A stretch of DNA of 64,000 bases, taken from the NCBI GenBank assembly GCA_963573315.1, contig OY752144.1, positions 1,916,501-1,980,500 on the forward strand. The letters run 5' to 3'. The DNA is from Entomortierella parvispora (taxonomy: Eukaryota; Mortierellomycota; Mortierellomycetes; Mortierellales; Mortierellaceae). Both the position numbers and the translations under genes were made by a program. Positions 11,201 to 20,938 of this stretch are shown piece by piece. Below the pieces are notes generated by a model. It saw nothing but the letters and a program-made list of their open reading frames with translations, made no database searches and was not told the DNA's origin. The stretch's first letter is position 1, and each line of letters opens with the position of its first letter.

Positions 11201-13019
11201 GCATCTGAAGGCCAAGCTCCCAGCTTACAGTATCCCAAGTGTGTTTGTTCCCTTGTCAAGAATGCCGTTGACACCTAATGGCAAGGTCGACAAGAACGCT
11301 TTGCCCTTCCCAGATACTCCTCAGTTCAATGGTCAATCGGCAGCGGCTGTCGCTTCCCCAGCCGTGCCTCAGGATGGACCGGTCATGACGGCCACACAGC
11401 AGTCGATTCACGCCATCTGGAAGCAACTCTTGCCCTCCAGCCCTACTTGGATCCCTCTCAACGAGAACTTTTTCGATCTCGGTGGTCACTCGATCCTTGC
11501 CACTCGCTTGATTTTCGAGGTCCGCCGTGTCTGTCGTGTGGACGTGCCTTTGAACCTGGTCTTCAGAGAGCCCACGATCGGTGGAATGGCCAAGGAAGTG
11601 AGCCGCCTCGGAATGGAGGAGCTTCACTTGGATGTGGACCAATCAGCAGAAGAGAACCAGGCGGCCGTCGAGGAGGAGAAGGAGTTTGACTATAGCAGCG
11701 ATTTCGAATCTCTCTGCAAGGCTGAGATCCAGGCTCAGTACAAACGTGTGGAACGTGACGACAAGGTCGATTTCCAGACGTTCTTCTTGACCGGTGCAAC
11801 CGGTTTCCTTGGTACCTTTATTCTCTCCAATTTACTGCAGAGCAACCCCACTGCCAAGGTCATTTGTCTTGTGCGTGCCTCCTCGCCTGAGCAGGCAATG
11901 GAGCGTGTTCGCAGCTGCGGAAAGACTCATTTGATCTGGGATGAAGCCTGGGTGGCTACAGGCCGTTTGTCAGTAGTCCAAGGCGATCTTGCTGAGGACC
12001 AGTTTGGATTGAGTGCAGAATCCTGGGAGCTTTGTTGCCGCACCGTGGACGTTATTGTTCACAATGGAGCTCTTGTCCACTGGGTTTACCCTTATCCCAA
12101 GATGCGCGCCGCCAACGTTATGGGAACCCTTCAAGGCCTCAAGATGGCAAGCACCTATCACACAAAGTCCTTCAACTTTGTCTCCTCCACCTCAGTCTTG
12201 GATACCGCCCACTACGGTGAGCTCTCTGACGTATTGGCAGACTCGAGCCGTAGTGGTGTGCCAGAGACTGACAACCTAGAAGGAGCCAGATATGGTCTTC
12301 GTAGCGGATATGGTCAGTCCAAATGGGTAGCAGAGAAGTTGATCATGGCTGCGAACAAGAACGGTCTTGCTGCAACCATTATTCGTCCCGGATATGTCCT
12401 GGGTCATACCCGCACCGGAGTCACCAACACGGACGACTTTATCTGGCGTTTGATCAAGGGATGCATTGAGCTCGGTCAAGTGCCCAACATTAACAACGCT
12501 GTCAACCTGTGTCCTGTCGACTACGTGGCTCAATGCGTTGTCTCTGTTGCTACTACAGCTGGCTCTGAAGAGTCCATGGTCTACCATGTGACGCATCCAA
12601 ATGCGCCTCCTTTCCGGTTCAACGACTTTTTCCAATTGCTCGCCAAGTTTGGATACGATGTCAACATGACAGAGTACATTGCATGGCGCACGGCCCTGAT
12701 GGAATACACGCTGAAGAGTCAAGACAGCGCCCTGTTCCCTCTCTTGCATTTGGTCATGGATGATTTGCCAACCGCCACAAAGTCGCCTGAACTCAACGAC
12801 AGCCACACGCAACGAGTTGTAGTGACTGGAGGCTCCAGCCACGCTTTTACCCAGGGGACTCCTCGAATGGACGAATCCCAGATCGGAATCTATTTGGCCT
12901 ACATGGTCAAGGTCGGATTCCTGGATCAACCTACGCGATCAGGCACCGACGGAGTTCTGCCGCTTCCCGAGATCAAAGAAGATGTGCAGATCATCGAACG
13001 CACGCACACGAAGAAGTAA
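8212..13019 (+). CDS. LYS2: L-2-aminoadipate reductase
   Basis: Large multidomain enzyme of the fungal lysine pathway. It adenylates aminoadipate, carries it as a thioester and reduces it with NADPH to the semialdehyde. Four exons (8212-8682, 8910-9639, 9716-10036, 10138-13019) give 1467 residues. Domains in order: a condensation-like N-terminal region; an AMP-binding domain with SFTSGSTGIPKGVRGRHFSL spanning the exon 3/4 junction, plus YRTGDLGRY; a carrier domain with DLGGHSILATRL, whose Ser (about residue 959) takes phosphopantetheine and requires Lys5-type activation; and a Rossmann reductase with FFLTGATGFLG (about 1057-1067) and a YGQSKWVAEKL catalytic Tyr/Lys pair. Introns are 227, 76 and 101 nt; intron 3 contains a short AAAG tandem. 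An AATAAA lies at 13033. Length and domain order are normal for the family. Confidence 0.97.
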
Positions 13020-13350
13020 AGAACATAGATATAATAAAGTGTGACATTTATCCTAGTGCAATTCAATGCAGTCAGGTCTACCAAGGGAAAAAGTGACAAC
13101 GTCAGCAGCATCATCGCATACAAAGAGCAGAGGCTGGATAGGATAAAAGATGAAGGCACAGGAAGGCACCAGAACGAACCAGTCAGAATGAGTGATTACA
13201 CAATTCCACGTACGAGGGCTAGACATTAATTTCATACGTGTCAATAAGGCCGCCAGGCCCAAGAAACCAAAATCAGAAAAGAAACATTTTCCCCTGCCGT
13301 CAGTCAGGCTTCTGTGCTCTCACCTCACCCCGCCTGTGGCAAAGGCGATA

Positions 13351-13373
13351 GAACGCGGTGGAAGCAAAAGGAA
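13351..13373 (+). promoter_or_regulatory. Step-type heat shock element upstream of HSP70
   Basis: Three GAA triplets begin at 13351, 13361 and 13371, an exact 10-bp step (GAA n7 GAA n7 GAA). This is the known step-type arrangement bound by Hsf1 trimers in yeast. It lies 13 bp before the TATA-like box and about 115 bp before the ATG. The spacing is seen directly; function is inferred from the gene it precedes. Confidence 0.6.
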
Positions 13374-13385
13374 GGTGGACGGGAC

Positions 13386-13392
13386 ATATAAG
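13386..13392 (+). promoter_or_regulatory. TATA-like box of HSP70
   Basis: ATATAAG lies about 95 bp upstream of the HSP70 start codon and just downstream of the step-type heat shock element, as expected for a strongly inducible fungal promoter. Confidence 0.5.
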
Positions 13393-13486
13393 ATCTCGGT
13401 GGGACGCCTCCTTCCACTCTTTTTTCTTTTTTTCCTTTTCCCCCTCATCCCTCCCCCTCTCACCCACCACTCCCACAACTAACATC

Positions 13487-14574
13487 ATGTCTGAAGGAAA
13501 AGGTAAGCCCTCATCTCATCTCTTCTCCCTCCTCTTCCCACTACCCTCCCGTTTTGGCGTCTCGCTGGATCTGCTCCATCGCCTCTTGTCAACCTGATCA
13601 GCCGAGGCTTTGCCCCACGGAGCTTGTCGCCTTTGACCTCTTTCGAGCTCTTTTCCTCGCTCTGGTTCTGCGCCTTCACTGGATCGGCGCCGGCCCTCCA
13701 AGTGTATTGTGCTGGCCTTGCTCAACTGGGTCACGGATTTGGGAATCGCGCTCTGGCTCGCTTATCTCGTACTCGGGATGATGATGATCTACTCGAATTC
13801 GCGCCGAGGACACAGAGTGGATTGATTCAGGATACTGGGCTTTACGGCGAGTCTGACAGAGACTGTGCAGGTGGAAACATCTTGACAATCCTTCGATGCT
13901 ACAGCCTTGCCCTGGCACACAATGCACACAACGCACTATCTCTCGCTTTGCCAGTATGAGCCGCGTTACGCCAGCAGTCAAACAAGATTTTTTTATTTCT
14001 TTTTTGTTCCATTGGCTTCGCTCAGCACACAACAAAACGACCGATAGCGTCACGTGCAGCCTGTTCTCTGTCCCTTTCCTCCCCGCACCTTCCTCATCCT
14101 GCTCAGATCGCGATCCATCTGCTGAAAACTAAAACTAATCGTTGCTGTCCTGCTTTTTTCTTTTCTTTAGCCGTCGGTATCGATCTCGGTACTACCTACT
14201 CTTGCGTTGCCGTCTGGCAGAACGATCGTGTCGAGATTATCGCCAACGACCAGGGTAACCGCACCACCCCCTCCTACGTCGGATTCACCGACTCTGAGCG
14301 TCTTATCGGTGATGCCGCCAAGAACCAGGTCGCCATGAACCCCATCAACACTGTCTTCGATGCCAAGCGTCTTATCGGTCGCCGTTTCGATGACAAGGAT
14401 GTTCAGTCTGACATGAAGCACTGGCCCTTCAAGGTCATTGACAAGGCCACCAAGCCCTATATCCAGGTCGAGTACAAGGGTGAGACCAAGGAGTTCACTC
14501 CTGAGGAGATCTCCTCCATGGTCTTGACCAAGATGCGCGAGACTGCCGAGGCCTACCTCGGAACCACCGTCACC

Positions 14575-14636
<62 letters not shown>

Positions 14637-15430
14637 TGGTATGATCGCCGGTATGAACATTCTCCGTATCATCAACGAGCCCACTGCTGCCGCCATTGCC
14701 TATGGTTTGGACAAGAAGACCGTTGGTGAGAAGAACGTTCTCATTTTCGATCTCGGTGGTGGTACCTTCGATGTCTCCCTCTTGACCATTGAGGATGGTA
14801 TCTTCGAGGTCAAGGCCACTGCTGGTGATACCCATTTGGGAGGTGAGGATTTCGATAACCGCCTCGTCAACCACTTCGTCCAGGAGTTCAAGCGCAAGCA
14901 CAAGAAGGATCTTTCCCCCAACCCCCGTGCCCTCCGTCGTCTCCGCACTGCCTGCGAGCGTGCCAAGCGCTCCTTGTCTTCCTCTGCCCAGACCTCCATC
15001 GAGATCGACTCTCTCTTCGAGGGTATTGATTTCTACACCTCCCTTACCCGTGCTCGTTTCGAGGAGTTGAACCAGGACTTGTTCCGCAACACCATGGAGC
15101 CCGTCGAGAAGGTTCTCCGTGACTCCAAGATCGACAAGGGTCTCGTTGACGAGATCGTCTTGGTCGGAGGATCCACCCGTATCCCCAAGATCCAGAAGAT
15201 GGTTTCCGACTTCTTCAACGGCAAGGAGCCCAACAAGTCTATCAACCCCGATGAGGCCGTCGCCTACGGTGCTGCCGTCCAGGCCGCCATTCTTACCGGT
15301 GATACCTCCGAGAAGACCCAGGATCTTCTCTTGCTCGATGTTGCCCCTCTCTCTCTCGGAATTGAGACTGCCGGAGGTGTCATGACTGCCCTCATCAAGC
15401 GTAACACCACCGTCCCCACCAAGAAGTCTG

Positions 15431-15467
<37 letters not shown>

Positions 15468-16092
15468 CTTGATTCAGGTCTACGAGGGTGAGCGTGCTCG
15501 CACCAAGGACAACAACATGCTCGGAAAGTTCGAGCTCACTGGTATCCCCCCCGCTCCCCGTGGTGTTCCCCAGATCGAGGTCGTCTTCGATGTCGATGCC
15601 AACGGTATTTTGAACGTCTCTGCCGTCGAGAAGTCGACTGGCCGTGCCAACAAGATCACCATCACCAACGACAAGGGCCGTCTCTCCAAGGAGGATATCG
15701 AGCGCATGGTCAACGAGGCCGAGAAGTACAAGGCTGAGGATGAGGCTGCCACTGCCCGCATCCAGGCCAAGAACGGTCTCGAGTCCTTCGCCTTCAACAT
15801 CAAGAACTCTTTGGCTGATGAGAAGGTTGGCGGCAAGCTCGATGCTGCTGACAAGAAGACTCTTGAGGATGCCTGCGAGGAGGTCATCTCTTGGTTGGAT
15901 GGCAACCAGGAGGCCGAGAAGGAGGAGTTCGATGCCAAGCAGAAGCACCTTGAGGGTATCTCCAACCCCATCATGATGAAGATCTACGGTTCCGAGGGTG
16001 GTGCTCCCCCCATGCCCGGTGCCGCTGGCGGTGCTCCCGGTGGCTTCCCCGGTGAGGGTGCCTCCGAGCCCACCATTGAGGAGGTCGATTAA
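13487..16092 (+). CDS. hsp70: Cytosolic heat shock protein 70 (SSA class)
   Basis: ATP-dependent chaperone of the cytosol and nucleus. A 16-base first exon (13487-13502, five codons plus one base) is joined over a 668-nt intron to exon 2 (14171-16092), giving 645 residues. Family signatures are all present: [43 protein letters not shown], and the C-terminal EEVD that binds TPR co-chaperones, preceded by a Gly/Pro-rich tail. The lack of a signal peptide or transit peptide and the EEVD end place it in the cytosol. Codon use is extreme (mostly C-ending and a few G-ending codons), fitting very high expression. The bias leaves a 664-codon antisense frame open, rejected below. An AATAAA lies at 16228-16233. 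Confidence 0.97.
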
Positions 16093-16372
16093 ATACCGAT
16101 CCTCTCGTAGGTCCCTCTTCCCCTTCCCTCCAATCCGAAAACTTGTATTTTTTTCCCCCACCCACTCCTCCCTCTTTCAATAACTATCAATAATCCATTG
16201 CATGCAATTCAATTTGTACAGGTTGAAAATAAAAAAACTCAACAAATAGACATTAGAACGGGAAACAACACTGAATTTGGTTGTGTGAAGACCTTGGGGA
16301 CATGATCATTTCTAAATGGGGGTTTATTGTACATGGCTTTGGGTGCTTAGGATTTCAAAAAAAAGAGGTCGT

Positions 16373-16894
16373 TCACTTTGCCGACATCTTGTATTTGGAC
16401 GTGTCGATGATGGCGACTCCGCACATTGCGCACTGCCCTGCTTTGTAAGCACAGCCTTGACAATACATAGCCCCTTCCTGATGCATCTTCGACTTGCAGG
16501 TCTTGCACTTTGAGTTTGCATAAGGGTTGAACTTTGCCGTACTATCAACATCGCGATACGATCGACAATCGAGAATAAATGGTGAAAGTTAGCAAACAAA
16601 ACCTTGAAGATATGCATCAGAGACAAGCGAAAGAGAAGTAAATGACATACACTCGCTTCTTGCTCAAAAGCTTGTTCTCGCCAAGCTTGCGGTCTGCTGT
16701 TTTAGAGGTTCCAACAGTGGAATTACGAGCTCCATCTTTCCACTTGTCTGGAACAATGACTTTGGCGAGCTTCTTTTCACCTAGATGAAAGAACAGGGGT
16801 ACGGTCTGGCATTCGTCAGGAAAAGAGATGTATAACGAAGCTTGCAAGGCAAGTGAATGAAAAATATATTTATCTTACACTTTGTGCAGACCAT
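16373..16894 (-). CDS. CRIPT: CRIPT-like cysteine-rich protein
   Basis: Small conserved eukaryotic protein of the CRIPT family. It was first named for PDZ-domain binding and has since been linked to the minor spliceosome. Three exons (16894-16879, 16780-16651, 16541-16373) give 104 residues, the usual length. The N-terminus MVCTKC supplies the first Cys pair, DKWKDGARN matches the family core, and the C-terminal half has CKTCKSKMHQ, YCQGCAY and CAMCG, so all the zinc-binding CxxC pairs are present. Exon 1 encodes only five codons plus one base. Introns are 98 and 109 nt. The gene is divergent from HAS1. Confidence 0.93.
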
Positions 16895-17281
16895 TGTTGA
16901 GAGGAGTTTGTGCAGAAAATTCAAGGAAAATGGGCAAGGGGTCAGAAAGAAATGAAGAACGCAAGGAGGAACGAATGGACAGGCTGCATGCAGCCGCATC
17001 ATGATGCATGCAACGTCGAGCATGCGCCACCATTTCTGTAATTGACAAAGGTGAACCCTATGTAATTGAATATGCGCCTCTGTTTATGTTCGTGACTGCC
17101 CTTTTCTTTTCTTTTTTTTTCTATCGCTTGGGGTCAACACTCTCTCCCCTACATCACCTCGACTCGCTTCATTTCCATCCACTGCCCTCCATCCACCCCT
17201 GTCTTCTGTTTGTCTCATCTAATCTTGCGAACAGAGACTGAAAACCACCACCACATTCACTCGCACTCACACATCACAACC
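16895..17281. other. Divergent promoter, CRIPT / HAS1
   Basis: 387 bp between the start codons. The HAS1 side carries a pyrimidine-rich leader from about 17098; the CRIPT side is AT-richer. No TATA box is evident on either strand. Confidence 0.45.
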
Positions 17282-19287
17282 ATGGCAAAGAACAGTGCCA
17301 AGGCTGCTGCTGCACCCGTAGCGGCCGCTGCGGACTCGAACAAGCGCAAGAGAGAGGAGAAGCTCTTGGAAAAGACCAACAAGAAGGAAAAGATTGTCGA
17401 AGAAAAGTCTGAGGAAGAAGAGGAAGAAGATGACGAAGAGGAACAGGAGGATGACGACGACGAGGAGGAAGAGAACAATGGCGAGGCAACTTTGGAAGAA
17501 AAGGCTGATCAGGACCTTCCTTCTATTGACTTTTCAGCTCAGGATGCTGCAACCCCTTCCGGTAAGATATCCCAACATGCTATCGAAGGAAGCCTCTATG
17601 GCGTCTTTTCTTTGAGATGGTTCCATCTTCGAAAGAAAGACTGGACGGAAAACCAGACTCGTTCCAGGGGCTCAGGGCTTGATGACTAATCTGTTTCCCT
17701 CACTTGATAGCTGGCGGCAAGAAGATCAACTACGATTTCCAGTCCTTGGATCTCTGTGAACCCACCAAGAAGGCTATTATCGACATTGGATTTTCAAAGA
17801 TGACCGAGGTTCAGGCACGCACTATCCCCCCTTTGTTGGCTGGTCGCGATGTCCTCGGAGCTGCAAAGACCGGATCCGGAAAGACTATTGCCTTCTTGAT
17901 CCCTGCTGTCGAGTTGCTCTACAAGCTCAAGTTCAAGCCTCGCAACGGTACCGGAGTTGTCATTATTTCTCCTACTCGTGAGTTGGCTCTTCAAATTTTC
18001 GGAGTCGCCAAGGACCTCCTCAAGTACCATAACCAGACTTTTGGAATCGTAATTGGTGGTGCTAACCGCAAGGCCGAGGCTGACAAGCTCGCCAAGGGTG
18101 TCAACTTGTTGGTTGCCACTCCTGGTCGTCTTCTTGATCATCTTCAGGTACGAACTTTTTCGAATAATCTATTCCGCGGCCCCTCTTTTTTTTTGGGACA
18201 CATCTGACAGTTTGTCTTTTTTTCAAACATTTTGTAACAGAACACTAAGGGATTTGTCTTCAAGAACTTGAAGGCATTGGTTATCGATGAGGCTGACCGT
18301 ATTCTGGAGTGCGGATTCGAGGATGAGATGAAGCAGATTATCAAGCTGCTGCCCAAGGAGAACCGTCAGTCGATGCTCTTTTCTGCTACCCAGACAACCA
18401 AGGTTACGGATTTGGCCCGTATGTCGCTCAAGGCGGGACCCCTCTATATCAACGTGGACGAGAAGAAGGACACTGCAACGGCCGATGGATTGGAGCAGGG
18501 ATACGTTATTTGCGACAGTGATAAGCGCTTCCTGCTGTTGTTCACATTCTTGAAGAAGAACTTGAAGAAGAAGGTCATTGTCTTCTTCTCGAGCTGTAAC
18601 TCTGTAAAGTACCACGCCGAGTTGCTCAACTATATCGATATCCCCGTCTTGGACCTCCACGGTCGTCAAAAGCAGCAAAAGCGGACAACGACCTTTTTCG
18701 AGTTTATCAACGCAGAGACCGGCATCTTGCTGTGCACAGATGTTGCCGCCCGTGGCTTGGATATCCCTGCTGTTGATTGGATTATTCAGTTCGACCCCCC
18801 AGATGATCCTCGCGACTACATTCACCGTGTCGGTCGTACGGCTCGTGCTGGTACCTCTGGAAAGTCGTTGTTGTTCTTGTTGCCTTCCGAATTGGGTTTC
18901 TTGCGGTTCTTGAAGCACGCTAAGGTTCCCCTGAACGAGTACCAGTTCCCTACCTCAAAGATCTCGAATGTGCAGAGTCAGCTCGAGAAGTTGGTGGAGA
19001 AGAACTATTACTTGAACAAGTCTGCGCGCGATGGATACAGGAGTTACTTGCAGAGTTACGCCTCTTACGCCCAGAAGGGTACGTTTGATGTGAACCGTTT
19101 GGATCTGGTCAAGGTCGCCAAGGCCTTTGGATTCTCGGTCCCACCCAAGGTCAACATCTCTGTGGGCTCTGTGAAGGGCAACACTGCCAACAAGAAGGCC
19201 TACGTCGTCGGCGAGAACAAGACACACAACCACCCAAGCAGTGGTCGCCGTCCCACCGGTGACGGAGGACGCCAGTTTTCTCGATAA
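17282..19287 (+). CDS. HAS1: DEAD-box RNA helicase HAS1 (DDX18)
   Basis: Nucleolar ATP-dependent RNA helicase for 40S and 60S subunit assembly. Three exons (17282-17561, 17711-18147, 18241-19287) give 587 residues. The first 90 residues are Lys/Ala-rich then strongly acidic, typical of nucleolar helicases. The core follows: a Q motif around [17 protein letters not shown], motif [34 protein letters not shown], the DEAD box in [12 protein letters not shown] in LFSATQ, and [10 protein letters not shown]. The C-terminal [20 protein letters not shown] block, with the preceding [10 protein letters not shown], identifies the HAS1/DDX18 branch. Start 17282 is preferred over an ATG 72 bases upstream, which sits in leader-like His-rich sequence. 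Confidence 0.95.
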
Positions 19288-19682
19288 GTCGAAGGGCTTC
19301 AGAGTGTCTCACCGACCCCACCGCAAAGGAGAAGTGACACAAATCACAGCGTAAAGCTTTTCTGTCGTAGTCGTTGTCGCCGCCGTCCATATTCCATATC
19401 CTTCATTTATTTTTCATCCACCAGCATTGTTAGAACTTTTTCAAGCACCAAACATATTAAAAAACATTACAAACTATTTAGCATGCACCCATATTTCAAG
19501 TGCCACGGTTTGCTGGCAGTTACACAATTGCGACCCTTTTTTTTTACGACTTTTTAATAAATCTTTTCATGGGATATTATTATGAATGCTAGAGGTGATA
19601 TGGTATTGCCGAATGAAGAGTGGGGGGATATATCTTGCTTGGCTTTTGAGAATAGAGGTTCATGGATTATTTTTGGGTATCC
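19288..19682. other. Intergenic between convergent genes
   Basis: 3' flanks of HAS1 and small protein A. The sequence is AT-rich with poly-T runs and no coding frame I can support. Confidence 0.45.
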
Positions 19683-20306
19683 TTAAAAGGAGAGCAAAGG
19701 TTTTTCTAATCCAAGAGCTTGAGAGATACTAGAGCGTCTGGAACCTCTGGAAGGCGAAGAGGTTCTGCTTCTGCTGGCGCTTCTCAAAGGGATGCCGTCG
19801 ACGTTGTGGGTAGCATGTGTTCGCTCCTCCTCCTCTCTCAATTTCTCCATGAAGGCATCCTGAGCTCGGATCACATCGTCATAGGGTCCATTGCCCTCCA
19901 TAGGTCGAGAGCGCGAATGGGAGCGGGATCGGCTACTCTTGCTCTTGCCACTGCTGCTGGACATGTTGCTGGAGGTGGTGTTTGTCAATTCCAATGGGAT
20001 TCGGTTGTCGTTGGAGACTTCGAGCGATTGACGGCGGGAATGGGATCGAGAGCGGGATCGGAGGCGGTCGGCAAAGGCCATGAACGTGCCTCGACGAGGA
20101 GAGGAGACGTTTTGAGCAGCAGCGGCAGAAGATGGATCTTCGATATGAACCTCAGGGACTTGAGCCAGGGGTGACTTTTCATGGGACCGTCCTCGATCTT
20201 CACTTTCGTTGGAGTGATAGGTAAGATGGACGGGGTCTTGTGGATGGGTGGGGAGGACCGAGATCTCGCAAGGAGAGTTGTTGTTCGTGGGTGTAGAGGC
20301 GGTCAT
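19683..20306 (-). CDS. Small Arg/Ser-rich protein A (FADRLRS family)
   Basis: Unrecognised intronless gene of 207 residues, paralogous to the gene at 28775-29298. Shared blocks are FADRLRSRSRSHSR; a central YDDVIRAQDAFMEKLREEE helix followed by a DG(I/L)P segment; and an Arg/Ser-rich tail ending ISQALGLEKPLL. The rest is low-complexity Ser/Thr/Pro. Start 20306 is chosen because it follows a pyrimidine/CAA leader and a TATA box at the usual distance; the frame extends upstream, but that part runs through the TATA box. Arg-Ser repeats suggest phosphorylation, and the 19-residue helical block suggests a protein contact. Function is unknown. Confidence 0.7.
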   Translation of the reverse strand: MTASTPTNNNSPCEISVLPTHPQDPVHLTYHSNESEDRGRSHEKSPLAQVPEVHIEDPSSAAAAQNVSSPRRGTFMAFADRLRSRSRSHSRRQSLEVSNDNRIPLELTNTTSSNMSSSSGKSKSSRSRSHSRSRPMEGNGPYDDVIRAQDAFMEKLREEEERTHATHNVDGIPLRSASRSRTSSPSRGSRRSSISQALGLEKPLLSF

Positions 20307-20938
20307 CGTTTGTTGTTTGTTTGTTTTGTTGGGTTGGTGGGTTGGTGGAGCTGAAGGAAGTTGTTGTGAGGTTGGTGATAATAGTGAATAGAAAAAAAAA
20401 GTGGGTCTCTGGTTGGTATTTATATTGGGCGTATCGTCGGCAGGGAGAACACTACCGAAGGTAAGGGAAGGATGGGAAGGAACAAGGAAAGGAAACCGTG
20501 CGGGCATGACAAGAGTGAGACAGCGCATCTAAGATCGGACACGACATACACAGAAGTGCATCTTGGCGGGCGGCAGATGCAGCTCCAGATCTCTCTCTTA
20601 CACTCACTTACTCCGTCTCTCTTTGTCTTCCAGGGAGTCCAGACTGACTGACTGCCTATTGTAGTCACTGCCGACCCGAAACCGAGGAATCGAAAAAAAC
20701 TATGACGAGCTGTGTGCGCCCTGAAACTCAAATCAGAATAGCGCTCTTTCCTTTTCAGGCTGCTGCCCTTCTTCACCGGGCAATGCCGCCCTTGCTCACA
20801 AGTTCACAGCTCCCTCCCCACAGCACAGTTGCCGCTCCGCCAGCAACACCGCCTTGCCTTCTCGCCTTCATCAAGGGGACTCATCGTTAGCATGCAAAAG
20901 AGTGGCATGAATTTATTCTATTGTGTTCTACAAGTTTG
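20307..20938. other. Intergenic, promoter of protein A and 3' flank of SPB4
   Basis: 632 bp with a TATA box for the minus-strand gene (next entry), a CAA/pyrimidine-rich leader and no supported gene. Confidence 0.45.
20417..20424 (-). promoter_or_regulatory. TATA box of small protein A
   Basis: TATAAATA on the minus strand, about 110 bp upstream of the chosen start codon. The paralogue at 28775 also has a TATA box, so both copies look like inducible rather than housekeeping genes. Confidence 0.5.

Larger units (their letters stand above)
13020..13486. other. Intergenic, LYS2 3' flank and HSP70 promoter
   Basis: This stretch holds the LYS2 polyadenylation region and the HSP70 control region described in the two following entries. 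The last 70 bases are pyrimidine-rich leader. No gene seen. Confidence 0.5.

Noticed and set aside
12276-12929. Minus-strand frame of 217 codons inside LYS2
   Set aside because: It is a shadow of the LYS2 reductase domain, which has family motifs throughout on the plus strand.
14167-16161. 664-codon open frame antisense to HSP70
   Set aside because: It mirrors the HSP70 exon and stays open because of extreme C-ending codon bias. Its Gly/Leu/Asp/Val-rich composition is the known artefact of antisense HSP70 frames.
17257-17478. Poly-Ser minus-strand frame
   Set aside because: It is the complement of the acidic Glu/Asp tract of HAS1.
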